Source: Halarsenatibacter sp964630835
GTDB lineage: Bacteria; Bacillota; Halanaerobiia; Halanaerobiales; Halarsenatibacteraceae
Direction of reading: 5' to 3'
Assembly: GCA_964630835.1 (NCBI GenBank)
Contig: CAZVZM010000001.1
Coordinates: 1-64,000, forward strand
Length of the DNA stretch: 64,000 nt
In this document: piece by piece, positions 7,681 through 15,594 of the stretch
Layout: each line of letters begins with the position of its first letter
How positions within the stretch are numbered: the first letter of the stretch is position 1
Program-made: the position numbers and the translations under genes
Notes under the pieces: model-generated
Databases searched by the model: none
Told to the model about the DNA's origin: nothing
The model's input: the letters and a program-made list of their open reading frames with translations, nothing else

Positions 7681-8607
7681 ATGAGTATCAAAAAAGATGT
7701 TACCGAACTTATTGGCAAAACCCCCCACTACTACTTGAAAGAGAAATCAGAGAATACCGGAGTGGACATATATCTCAAAATCGAGGCTTTTAACCCCGGT
7801 TCCAGCGTAAAAGACCGCATAGCATTCAGCATGATCGAGCGGGCCGAAAATGAAGGCCTTTTGCCTCCCGACGGCGTCATAGTCGAGCCCACCAGCGGCA
7901 ACACGGGCATAGGCCTGGCCATGATAGGGGCCTCCCGGGGATACCGGGTCATTTTGACAATGCCTGACTCCATGAGCCGGGAAAGAAGACAGCTGCTCAA
8001 AGCCTTTGGAGCCGAGCTGATCCTCACTCCAGGAGAGGACGGTATGCCCGGAGCGATAGAGAAGGCGGAGGAGTTAGTCGAAAAAAATGATAAATTTTAT
8101 ATGCCCGATCAGTTTTCCAATCCGGCCAATCCGGCCGTGCACAGAGAAACCACCGCCCGGGAAATACTGGATGATTTTGGTCAGGATCTGGACTTCTTTG
8201 TGGCAGGAGTGGGCACGGGAGGGACCATCACCGGTGTAGCTCAGGTGATGAAGGAGGAAAGCCCGGATACAAAAATTGTGGCAGTAGAACCGTCCCTCTC
8301 TCCAGTTCTATCAGGGGGCGAAGTTATCGGGTCACACTCCATCCAGGGCATCGGAGCCGGTTTTATACCGGAAATTCTGGAAACTGATCTCATTGACCAC
8401 ATAATTACTGTAAGCGATAGAGAGGCAGAGGTGGGAGCCAGAAAGCTGGCCCGGCAGGAGGGTCTGCTCTGCGGAATATCTTCGGGAGCAGCCTTCACAG
8501 CAGCACACATACTGTCAGGAGAAGTGGAGCCAAAAAGCAAAATCCTGGCCGTAGCTCCCGATTATGGAGAGAGATATCTTTCGGCCTCACTTTTTGAGGA
8601 GGAGTAG
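7681..8607 (+). CDS. cysK: cysteine synthase (O-acetylserine sulfhydrylase), PLP enzyme
   Basis: A 308-residue cytosolic enzyme that joins sulfide to O-acetylserine to make cysteine. It shows the fold-II PLP landmarks: FNPGSSVKDRIAFSMIERAE with the PLP lysine, EPTSGNTGIGLAM (asparagine loop), VAGVGTGGTITGVAQV (phosphate-binding glycines) and GAGFIPEIL. ATG 7681 is chosen because AGGAGG lies 9 nt upstream; the frame stays open further upstream only because it runs through the repeat at 7501-7630. It has no serine acetyltransferase neighbour. A cystathionine-beta-synthase-type role is less likely because there is no extra CBS domain. Confidence 0.9.
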   Translation: MSIKKDVTELIGKTPHYYLKEKSENTGVDIYLKIEAFNPGSSVKDRIAFSMIERAENEGLLPPDGVIVEPTSGNTGIGLAMIGASRGYRVILTMPDSMSRERRQLLKAFGAELILTPGEDGMPGAIEKAEELVEKNDKFYMPDQFSNPANPAVHRETTAREILDDFGQDLDFFVAGVGTGGTITGVAQVMKEESPDTKIVAVEPSLSPVLSGGEVIGSHSIQGIGAGFIPEILETDLIDHIITVSDREAEVGARKLARQEGLLCGISSGAAFTAAHILSGEVEPKSKILAVAPDYGERYLSASLFEEE

Positions 8608-8686
8608 ATTTCCAGCGATAGATTCCTCGAAATTAAAATTACTTTACCAGCAGAAATTACTTGATGCCTAAAAATCACTGCAATTT

Positions 8687-10120
8687 CTATTGTTCAGGCG
8701 ATCTATAATCTCTTCCCCGGCCGGGACCCCGGAGATGATTTTCGTCATCGCCTTCAAACTCCAGAGGATCTTCCCCGGAAACATCTGTAGCATCCATAGC
8801 ATCCATATTTAAAACTGCCCCGGTCCCTATGTCCTGGCGATAATGCATATTGGGAAAGTCAATGTCCCCGACAGCGGAGTAAACCCGATCGGCCGCGGCA
8901 AAATGTCCGGAGTCAAGGGCGGTGACAGCAAGCACCTGACCTCCAGCGGTTAAGAGTTTATCCTCCTGGCGGCGGGTATTTATGTGAAAAATGCGGACAT
9001 TTTCCCTCTCATCCGCCCTCTTTATGCCTTTTATCGGCTCTCCTGTGTGGGGAAACAGGGGAAAGCCTCCGGCGGCTAAAATCACGCAGACGGCCGCATC
9101 TCTGCTCCAGTCTATACTTCTTCTATCAAGGCTGCCTTCGGCCGCCACAGCGGTCAGGGAAGCCAGATCATCCTCAAGTCTTGTGATGACCGCGGGGACT
9201 GCTGCGGAGCTAAGATAGGGCGAGAAATCCAGCACCAGAGGCCCATTTTCGCTCAATATAATCTCCACGCTGATAAAGCCGCGCCAGATCAATCCTTCCC
9301 GTTTAAGAGCCTCAACCAGGGGAAGCATAACCTCTTCGTAAATCTGCCTGTCTTCCGCTAAAGACACGGAGGGCAGGGGAGAAAAGGAGCCCATGCCAGA
9401 GGTAACAGGCCCCTCTCCGCCGGCAAAAACATGGCGCTGTCGGCGGGCAGAGGATAGAGGGACTGCCCTCTCACCGTCGCAGAGGGCAAAGACAGTAACT
9501 CTCTCACCCTCAGCAATCTCCTCGATGATTATTTTAGATCGGGACTCATCATCACCCTTTTTCTCCCCGCTCCAGAGCCTCTCCAGAAAATCCAGGGCCT
9601 CTTTGCGATGCCCGGCAGAAAAAATGCGTTCCCCCCCACCTGGCTCTCCGTCCTGAGATTCTTTCCCATGGTTAGATCCACCGTTTTCGCGGCGGATCCA
9701 CAGGGGATAATCGGCCTCCCGCAGGTATTCCTCCACATTTTCAGGGCGGGAAAATATGCCGCAATCCACGGCGGGAATGTTATTGCTGAGGAAAAATTTC
9801 TTTTTTTGGACCATGCTGGCCTCAAGCTCCAGGGGCCGGCGCCCGGGCCCCAGGGCGGGCAGATCCCTCTCCGCCAGCAAATCCAGCAAACCATCTTGCG
9901 ATGCTCCGGGGCTGGCGGCCAGCGTCAGATCTACATCATGAGTCCCGGCAAAATCAGCCAGCTCTTCCGCTTCTCCGGGAGATATATCCAGTGTCTCCGC
10001 CCTCTTCTCCAGCCCGGGATTTCCGGCCAGGGCATAAACTTTTTTTACTTTTTCTTCCCGGCCTAACTTCCAGGCCAGGACATCCTCCTGAACGCCATTG
10101 CCCGGCAGGAGTATTTTCAT
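8687..10120 (-). CDS. degenerate PurD-like ATP-grasp protein (GAR synthetase homologue, probably altered function)
   Basis: A 477-residue protein with the overall plan of phosphoribosylamine-glycine ligase: an N-terminal PurD fold (MKILLPGNGVQEDVLAWKLG), an ATP-grasp core (IIEEIAEGERVTVFALCDGE, SGMGSFSPLP) and a C-terminal domain. Key positions have changed. The GGREH loop reads GVQED. The conserved LEFN-RFGDPE region that binds metal reads LDFSPYLSSAA. AQDHKR reads ARRQRH, and GGMG reads SGMG. It ends in an extra acidic tail of about 50 residues. Its ATG overlaps the purA stop (ATGA), so the two genes are translationally coupled. I infer a non-canonical or inactive enzyme kept in a purine operon; a true PurD should be encoded elsewhere. 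Confidence 0.7.
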   Translation of the reverse strand: MKILLPGNGVQEDVLAWKLGREEKVKKVYALAGNPGLEKRAETLDISPGEAEELADFAGTHDVDLTLAASPGASQDGLLDLLAERDLPALGPGRRPLELEASMVQKKKFFLSNNIPAVDCGIFSRPENVEEYLREADYPLWIRRENGGSNHGKESQDGEPGGGERIFSAGHRKEALDFLERLWSGEKKGDDESRSKIIIEEIAEGERVTVFALCDGERAVPLSSARRQRHVFAGGEGPVTSGMGSFSPLPSVSLAEDRQIYEEVMLPLVEALKREGLIWRGFISVEIILSENGPLVLDFSPYLSSAAVPAVITRLEDDLASLTAVAAEGSLDRRSIDWSRDAAVCVILAAGGFPLFPHTGEPIKGIKRADERENVRIFHINTRRQEDKLLTAGGQVLAVTALDSGHFAAADRVYSAVGDIDFPNMHYRQDIGTGAVLNMDAMDATDVSGEDPLEFEGDDENHLRGPGRGRDYRSPEQ

Positions 10121-11409
10121 CTATTCCTCCTCCTATCAATGATGTGATCGCGGTCGGGGCCGGTGCTGACTATGCTTACGGGAATACCCGCTGCCTCCTC
10201 CACCATACTTACCATCCTTTGGGAGGAATCAGGCAGTTCATCATACTGTCTGCAGCCCTTTATATCCTCACTCCAGCCCGGTATCTCTTCATAAACCGGT
10301 GTGAATTTCTCCCCGTTGAGAAGGTCGGCAGGTAGATACTTAACCTTATCATCCCCGGCATCTCCAGAGCTATAATGGGTGCATAACTTCACAGTTTCAA
10401 AACCGCTCAGGACATCGATTTTGCTCAGAGCCAGAGAAGTAAGTCCGTTAACCATGACGGCATGTCGCAGAGCGGGTAGATCCAGCCAGCCGCAGCGGCG
10501 AGGACGACCCGTTGTAACTCCAAATTCACCGCCTTTTTGCCGCAGTTTTTCTCCTGTGCTCCCTGTGAGTTCGGTGGGCATCGGGCCCCGCCCCACCCTG
10601 GTTATGTAGGCTTTGGTCACTCCTATAACTTCATCGATATGGGTGGGCCCAAAACCGCTGCCGCTGCTGATGCCACCGCTGCCGGGATGGGAGGAAGTAA
10701 CAAAGGGATATGTGCCAAAATCGATATCCAGAAGAGTTCCCTGGGCTCCTTCAAAGACTATATCCTTACCCTGCCGGCGCAGCTTCTCGAGACTCAATGC
10801 GACGTTATCCATTCTCCCGCTGAGTTTCTCCCCCTGCTCTAAAAGCTGCTCCTCCAGCCGACTGTAATCCAGCGGATCTTCACCGTAAATATCCGAAAGT
10901 AGCATATTGTGATGCTCCACCAGAGGCTTAAGTCTCTCTTTAAGTCTATCCCGGGAGAGCATATCTCCCACTCTGATGCCCCTGCGGGCCGCCTTATCGG
11001 AGTAGGCGGGGCCAATGCCCCTGCCGGTGGTGCCAATTTTATCCTCGCCCTTGCTTTCCTCCTCCAGATTGTCTAGGCGTCTGTGGCCGGGCAGCACGAG
11101 ATGAGCCCGCCTGCTTACATATAAATTGTCCAGACTGACTCCTCTTTGGCGCAGCTTTTGCATCTCCTCAAGCAAAACCCCGGGATCCACAACAACTCCA
11201 CTGCCGATAAAACACTGCTTTTCCTCGTGCAGTATCCCCGAAGGGATCAGATGAAGCTCATACTTTTCGCCTGCAGTAATTACGGTGTGACCGGCATTAT
11301 TTCCCCCGGCGTAGCGCACAACCGCATCGGCCGAGCCGGCCATCCAGTCGGTTATCTTACCCTTGCCTTCATCTCCCCACTGAGATCCTACAATTGCTGT
11401 GCTGGCCAT
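10117..11409 (-). CDS. purA: adenylosuccinate synthetase
   Basis: A 430-residue enzyme that uses GTP to convert IMP and aspartate to adenylosuccinate, the first step to AMP. All family motifs are present: VGSQWGDEGKGKITDWMA (P-loop and catalytic Asp), RYAGGNNAGHTV, GTTGRGIGPAYSDKAARRG, FEGAQGTLLDIDFGTYPFVT, TGRPRRCGWLDLPALRHAV and the C-terminal STGPDRDHII. ATG 11409 gives the normal N-terminus MASTAIVG; the frame extends seven codons further to a TTG with no independent ribosome site. It is the first gene of a coupled pair with the PurD-like gene. Confidence 0.92.
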   Translation of the reverse strand: MASTAIVGSQWGDEGKGKITDWMAGSADAVVRYAGGNNAGHTVITAGEKYELHLIPSGILHEEKQCFIGSGVVVDPGVLLEEMQKLRQRGVSLDNLYVSRRAHLVLPGHRRLDNLEEESKGEDKIGTTGRGIGPAYSDKAARRGIRVGDMLSRDRLKERLKPLVEHHNMLLSDIYGEDPLDYSRLEEQLLEQGEKLSGRMDNVALSLEKLRRQGKDIVFEGAQGTLLDIDFGTYPFVTSSHPGSGGISSGSGFGPTHIDEVIGVTKAYITRVGRGPMPTELTGSTGEKLRQKGGEFGVTTGRPRRCGWLDLPALRHAVMVNGLTSLALSKIDVLSGFETVKLCTHYSSGDAGDDKVKYLPADLLNGEKFTPVYEEIPGWSEDIKGCRQYDELPDSSQRMVSMVEEAAGIPVSIVSTGPDRDHIIDRRRNR

Positions 11410-11551
11410 GTTTATATCCCTGCCTTCCAAATTGATTTTCAGAAAAATAATACTGGCATTTTATGCTGAAGTGATAGGACTTCTGCGGCTGTCTTTTTTC
11501 TCTTGATTTTACCTCTTCACCTTTCCCTGCTTGAGCCTGCTTATCAGATTT

Positions 11552-11723
11552 TTAACCAGAATCTTTGCTGTGAAATTCTAAACCCCCATATAGCTGTAGA
11601 ACAAGCCCCGGCCGACAAAACATTTCATCCCCGCGCTCCAGGCAGCTTTCGAGATCGAAAATATCTTTAAGCTCGTCGATCCAGATTTTTTTCCATTTGC
11701 GGCCGACAATACCTCTCAATCAC
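11552..11723 (-). pseudogene. possible purB (adenylosuccinate lyase) 5' remnant, or unrelated 55-residue small ORF
   Basis: On the minus strand, GTG 11723 behind GAGAGGAG begins V-IERYCRPQMEK, close to the N-terminus of adenylosuccinate lyase (family form MIERYSRPEMxKIW). The frame then stops, but after a one-base shift at an A7 run it continues KIWIDELKDIFDLESCLE before diverging and ending at 11552. Alternatively the second frame alone, from TTG 11719, is an intact small protein of about 55 residues. The location just upstream of purA favours the purB reading; nothing after about residue 30 looks like PurB. Confidence 0.3.
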
Positions 11724-11739
11724 GCTGTGCACTCCTCTC

Positions 11740-12379
11740 TCTGCTTTAAATACGAATAAATACTTATTTCTGTATTACTGACTAAAATTGCTTGCTTTTT
11801 CTGTGATTTTGATGTATTCTTTTAATACAAATTAATGGTAGCAAATTAGATGACTGGCGTCAACTCAAATTAATTCTTTCGACTCAAAACTTTTCTTTCT
11901 GGCGGGAGGAATTTACCCCTCAGTGGAGAATTATTATTTGTGTGAGCTCAATTGAGTTTAATTTTGAGTTCAATTGATTGGTTGATTTTCACTCATCTCC
12001 CATGATGTTTTTTCTTCGCCCTCCGTTTTGAGATTTCGAAATACCGCCTCTGGCGCTGCTTTCGCAGAAATAAGGTTTGCCGTCCGGATAACTCCGTCAC
12101 TATTAATCATTACTATCAATCACTGCCCTAATAATAATTGCTTCAATTTTGTCATATCAGGTTGCATTTTAGCTAACTTACATTGCTTTTAATTATATTG
12201 CTTTTAAGTTGCTTGCATAGATATTTTTAGCGCCCTTATTTTATTTACCTTCTTTTTATCATGAATTTAGATTTCTCCTCTAAAACCGTGCTTTGAAAAG
12301 AAATTACATATGCTGTAAAGTCATAGTTTCCACGAAAGATATATAATTTGATTTCACTTTTCCGGTAGGGGGTCTACAT
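11740..12379. other. AT-rich intergenic region upstream of the DnaD-like gene
   Basis: About 640 bp without a convincing gene. It contains two copies of the palindrome TCAATTGA (11948-11955 and 11970-11977), 22 bp apart, which could be an operator pair. A short stretch near 12310 (TGCTGTAAAGTCATAG) resembles the left flank of the repeat copies at 13560 and 59905. Confidence 0.4.
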
Positions 12380-13513
12380 ATGGCTGATGACTTTTATTTT
12401 CAGGAAAAAATCACATCCTTCAGGCGCTCCCCCGGTGGGGAATCGCTGGAGCTGGGGGCAGATCTCGTCAAAGAGGGCTTTCTGGCTCAATTTCCTGGAG
12501 CCAGCCTCAGCATATTTCTCTATCTTGCTGCTACAGGGGCGGGAGAAAATGGATGCACCATACGAAAGAAGAGGCTCAAAAATTTGTTGCCGGAGAATGA
12601 AAAGGATCTGGAGGAGGGACTGGATTTCCTTCGCCGCCGGGGCATAATTACTCTCCGGGAAAAAGAACATCCCAGCGGAATACTTCTGGAGATGGATTTT
12701 AATCCCCGGGAGGTTTTTCCCCAAACCGGTCCGGACAGACCGAAAAGAAAAGCGGGGAAATTCAAAGAAGAAATACATAAAGAGGACTTTGAACATAAGG
12801 AGGATTTTGAACGACAGCTGCTGGAGTATTTTTCGGAAGAAGATGAGATTATTTCTGATAAAATTTTGGAGGAGGTAAATCAGTGGACCGAGGATTTTCC
12901 TCCCCACCTGCTCAAAGAGCTGCTCAATCGCCTCAATACCTGGCTGGATCATCCCGGTAATACCCGGGAGAGAGCCCCTCTCTATCTGCGGGCCATCGTC
13001 TCAGACTGGTACGAAAAACAGATATTTACCCGCGAGGATTTAAAGGAATATGATCGCAACTACCGCGAAACCAGGGAGCTGGCAAGCACTTACGGTATCA
13101 AAAGCTACAGGCAGTTAAATCCTGTGCAGATGGAAACCATGCAAAACTGGATTAGTGGGCCCCGGGCTCTTTCGCTGGGGGCGGCCAAACTGGCAGTAGA
13201 AAAAGCGGTGAAACAGAAAAGCGATGGCAGGCCTTCGCTGGAATATATAGAAAATAATTATATAGAACCTCTTAAAGAAGCCGGAGCAGACACCCGCAGG
13301 GAGGCGGAGAGGGTGCTAAAATCTCGCCGCCAGAGACAGAGAAAGAAGCTTGAAAAGAGAGGGCAGGCCAGCCATGTTAGCGGTGGCAACCGCAGGGAAG
13401 CGGAGTCAGCCAGCAAAAATATGGCTTCCTTCCAGTCCGGTCAATCCGGCCAGTCCGGCCACCGCCAGGAAAAATCAGGCTGGGAGGATTTCAGCTGGGA
13501 AAATTCTCGATAA
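12380..13513 (+). CDS. DnaD/DnaB-like replication-loading protein
   Basis: A 377-residue protein. The N-terminal region (about 1-110) is a winged-helix-like segment with KEGFLAQFPGASLSIFLYLA and a following LEEGLDFLRRRGIITLRE, as in DnaD-type primosome proteins. After a charged linker, residues about 225-315 form a DnaD/DnaB2-type domain (YGIKSYRQLNPVQMETMQNW, then SLEYIENNYIEPLKEAG). The C-terminus is basic (KSRRQRQRKKLEKRG), fit for DNA binding. It precedes dnaB by about 370 bp, which supports a role in helicase loading. ATG 12380 follows AGGGGG by 7 nt. No DnaI/DnaC-type ATPase loader is adjacent. Confidence 0.65.
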   Translation: MADDFYFQEKITSFRRSPGGESLELGADLVKEGFLAQFPGASLSIFLYLAATGAGENGCTIRKKRLKNLLPENEKDLEEGLDFLRRRGIITLREKEHPSGILLEMDFNPREVFPQTGPDRPKRKAGKFKEEIHKEDFEHKEDFERQLLEYFSEEDEIISDKILEEVNQWTEDFPPHLLKELLNRLNTWLDHPGNTRERAPLYLRAIVSDWYEKQIFTREDLKEYDRNYRETRELASTYGIKSYRQLNPVQMETMQNWISGPRALSLGAAKLAVEKAVKQKSDGRPSLEYIENNYIEPLKEAGADTRREAERVLKSRRQRQRKKLEKRGQASHVSGGNRREAESASKNMASFQSGQSGQSGHRQEKSGWEDFSWENSR

Positions 13514-13615
13514 AACGGGATGGGAAGTTATTTTGAAATAATGTTCTTCCCCATAATCGTTGGTGAAATTTACGACATATTCCTTTAAAGCGATAGCTGC
13601 TTACCTCTTATTATA

Positions 13616-13732
13616 GGAAGCTATGAGGTGAAGTGATACTCGAAATTTTTCGAAGCCTGAGTCAGGTCCATGGCCGAAAACTAAACTGAAGCAGAGGAAA
13701 AATTTCATTGTGAGCGGAGCCTCATAGCTTCC
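13616..13732 (+). repeat. 117-bp palindromic interspersed repeat, full-length copy with extended flanks
   Basis: The arms GGAAGCTATGAGG (13616-13628) and CCTCATAGCTTCC (13720-13732) are perfect complements. An inner stem GAAATTTTTC/GAAAAATTTC and the palindrome CCTGAGTCAGG lie between them. The flanks are also shared with the copy at 59881: left flank from about 13550 (TTGGTGAAATTTACGACATA, AAAGCGATAGCTGCT) and right flank ACAACTGATGTGGAGAAGAA. It sits between the DnaD-like gene and dnaB. Confidence 0.75.
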
Positions 13733-13886
13733 TCCAACAACTGATGTGGAGAAGAACAAGAAAATAATAATCCATATGATCAATGGCAATTAATATATCC
13801 ATCTTAGTTTCCCGGAAAATATAAAACTCACCGGGTTTTAAACGCAGAATGAAAGGGGGTAAAGGCCTTAATATCGGCCGCATAAT

Positions 13887-15278
13887 ATGGCACAGCAAGA
13901 ACAGACGGCCGCCCCACTGGATCAGGGCACCAGAAGCGAGCAGGAGTTTCAGCTGCTGGGAATACTGCTGCAGTTTACCGGCCAGATCGATCAGGCTGCG
14001 GATGAAATTCAACCCAAACATTTTTCGCATCCTCAGGCCCGCCTGATTTATGAAAACCTGCTGGAACAGTTTCAGCAGACCGGTTCCATTTCTCGCAGCA
14101 AACTTTTGGTCAGGCTTCAGGACGAGGATTTTGTGGATGATCCCGACGGTCTCATCGAGCGGCTTTCCTCGGGCTTTAACACCCGGGATGAGCTTCAGCC
14201 TACAATGGATCTGGTTAAACGCCAGTATCAGCGCAGCCTCCTGCGCAAAACTGCAGAAAGCCTGGAAAACCTGGCCAGCAGAACTGATCTCACCATAGAT
14301 GAATACCAGTCAAAGGCTCAGGAGCTTGTCTTTGAGGCCACCAGCGAAACCGCCGATGTCGAACAGCATATATTTTCCATGGAAGAGGCTCTGCTAACTT
14401 CCTATGACTCCTATATCGATCGGCGCCATGATCGAGCTGATACCGGCGTTCAGAGTGGTTTTATGACCCTGGATAGAATTATCGGTGGCTTTAAAAAGGG
14501 ACACCTTACAGTAATAGCTGCCTCCACCTCCATGGGAAAGACAGCCTTTGCTCTAAATATTGCAAAAAATGTCCTGGAGCGCGATGTTCCCGTGGGTATA
14601 ATAAGCCTGGAGATGGCCGCCCCGGAAATCGTGGACAGACTTATTATCCAGGAAGCTGAGGTCAACGCCTGGAAGTACAGTCAGGGACATACAAACGATG
14701 AGGAGGATCAGCGTATATCCCGGGCTCTAAACGATTTGCACGAATATCCCCTGATGATCTCGGATGAGCGCGGACTAAACGTTGCCCAGATTCGCGCCCG
14801 CCTCCGCAAGTTTCAGGCCCGTCTTGATGAGCTGGGACTGGTGGTAATAGATTATCTGCAGATGATTCAGCTGCCCGAGGACTCCCCGCAGAACACTGCC
14901 CGGGCCATCGGAAATGTGGTTTTGCAGCTGAGAAACCTCGCCTCGGAGCTGGAGCTGCCGGTTATACTAATCTCCCAGATAAGCCGCAGCTATAAAAATC
15001 GCTCCGATCAGCGCCCCGTGCTTTCAGATCTCAGGGACTCCGGAAATATTGAGGAAATTGCCGATGGGGTGATCTTCCTGTACAGGCATGAGCAGACAAG
15101 CGCCGCCGCCAGAGAAAAGGCCGAAATGGAGGGAACGGTGGGGGAAACAGATATAATTGTGGCCAAGCAGAGAACCGGACAGACCGGCTCCCTTAAGCTG
15201 CAGTTTGATGATGATCACATCTGCTTTGTGGATCCTGAAAATCTCTCTATTGAAGGAAGTATGCCCAATGAAGGATAG
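13887..15278 (+). CDS. dnaB: replicative DNA helicase
   Basis: A 463-residue hexameric helicase that unwinds DNA at the fork. The N-terminal primase-interacting domain (about 15-120; EFQLLGILLQFTGQIDQAAD) is followed by a RecA-like domain with Walker A VIAASTSMGKTAFALNIAKN, IGIISLEM-type motif II (GIISLEMAAPEIVDRLI), Walker B LVVIDYLQMIQ and the arginine-finger region VLSDLRDSGNIEEIADGVIF. The usual PGMGKT-type loop reads STSMGKT. No close ribosome site precedes ATG 13887; a GGGGG run lies 27 nt upstream, so the exact start is uncertain. It is followed by a gene whose start overlaps its end. Confidence 0.9.
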   Translation: MAQQEQTAAPLDQGTRSEQEFQLLGILLQFTGQIDQAADEIQPKHFSHPQARLIYENLLEQFQQTGSISRSKLLVRLQDEDFVDDPDGLIERLSSGFNTRDELQPTMDLVKRQYQRSLLRKTAESLENLASRTDLTIDEYQSKAQELVFEATSETADVEQHIFSMEEALLTSYDSYIDRRHDRADTGVQSGFMTLDRIIGGFKKGHLTVIAASTSMGKTAFALNIAKNVLERDVPVGIISLEMAAPEIVDRLIIQEAEVNAWKYSQGHTNDEEDQRISRALNDLHEYPLMISDERGLNVAQIRARLRKFQARLDELGLVVIDYLQMIQLPEDSPQNTARAIGNVVLQLRNLASELELPVILISQISRSYKNRSDQRPVLSDLRDSGNIEEIADGVIFLYRHEQTSAAAREKAEMEGTVGETDIIVAKQRTGQTGSLKLQFDDDHICFVDPENLSIEGSMPNEG

Positions 15279-15519
15279 AGGAGGACTGCCTTTAAAAGTA
15301 TTCTACGCCTTATGCCGGACTTACAGCCGGCTTGAAAAGGAAAATAAAATTTCGCAGGAGCAGCTGGATGACGTGCTCGAAGTTCTCGATAAAATTGAGG
15401 AATTACCCGAGGAGGAGCTCATGGAGGAGCTTCAGGAAATCTTTCCCGATTATACACCGGAAGAAATACCCCGACCGGGACAGTATTCCTCCGGGGTGGA
15501 AAAAATTATGCGAGATTGA
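15268..15519 (+). CDS. small acidic helical protein coupled to dnaB
   Basis: An 83-residue protein whose ATG lies 11 bases inside the end of dnaB, so translation is coupled. It is mostly charged helix: LPLKVFYALCRTYSRLEKEN, then EQLDDVLEVLDKIEELPEEE, ending in a Pro-rich tail (IFPDYTPEEIPRPGQY). It has no signal peptide, membrane segment or known catalytic motif. I do not recognise the family. The coupling suggests a helicase-associated factor, which is inference. Confidence 0.6.
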   Translation: MKDRGGLPLKVFYALCRTYSRLEKENKISQEQLDDVLEVLDKIEELPEEELMEELQEIFPDYTPEEIPRPGQYSSGVEKIMRD

Positions 15520-15594
15520 GGAAAGCGCCAGAGGGATTGAGGGGAAGACAATCAACACCAGAGAAAACCAGCACTTCTAAACTCCCCTCACCTC

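Noticed and set aside
7681..8607. A longer CysK starting at 7519
   Set aside because: The extra 54 codons run through the repeat element and have no ribosome site, while ATG 7681 has AGGAGG and the family N-terminus.
9608..10335. Plus-strand frames of 144-152 codons opposite the PurD-like gene and purA
   Set aside because: They are antisense to recognisable purine genes and show no protein-family features.
13601..13789. Short frames inside the repeat copies at 7507, 13601, 24422 and 37194 that translate to similar peptides
   Set aside because: They arise from the shared repeat on different strands, have no ribosome sites, and break in other copies; the element is better explained as noncoding.
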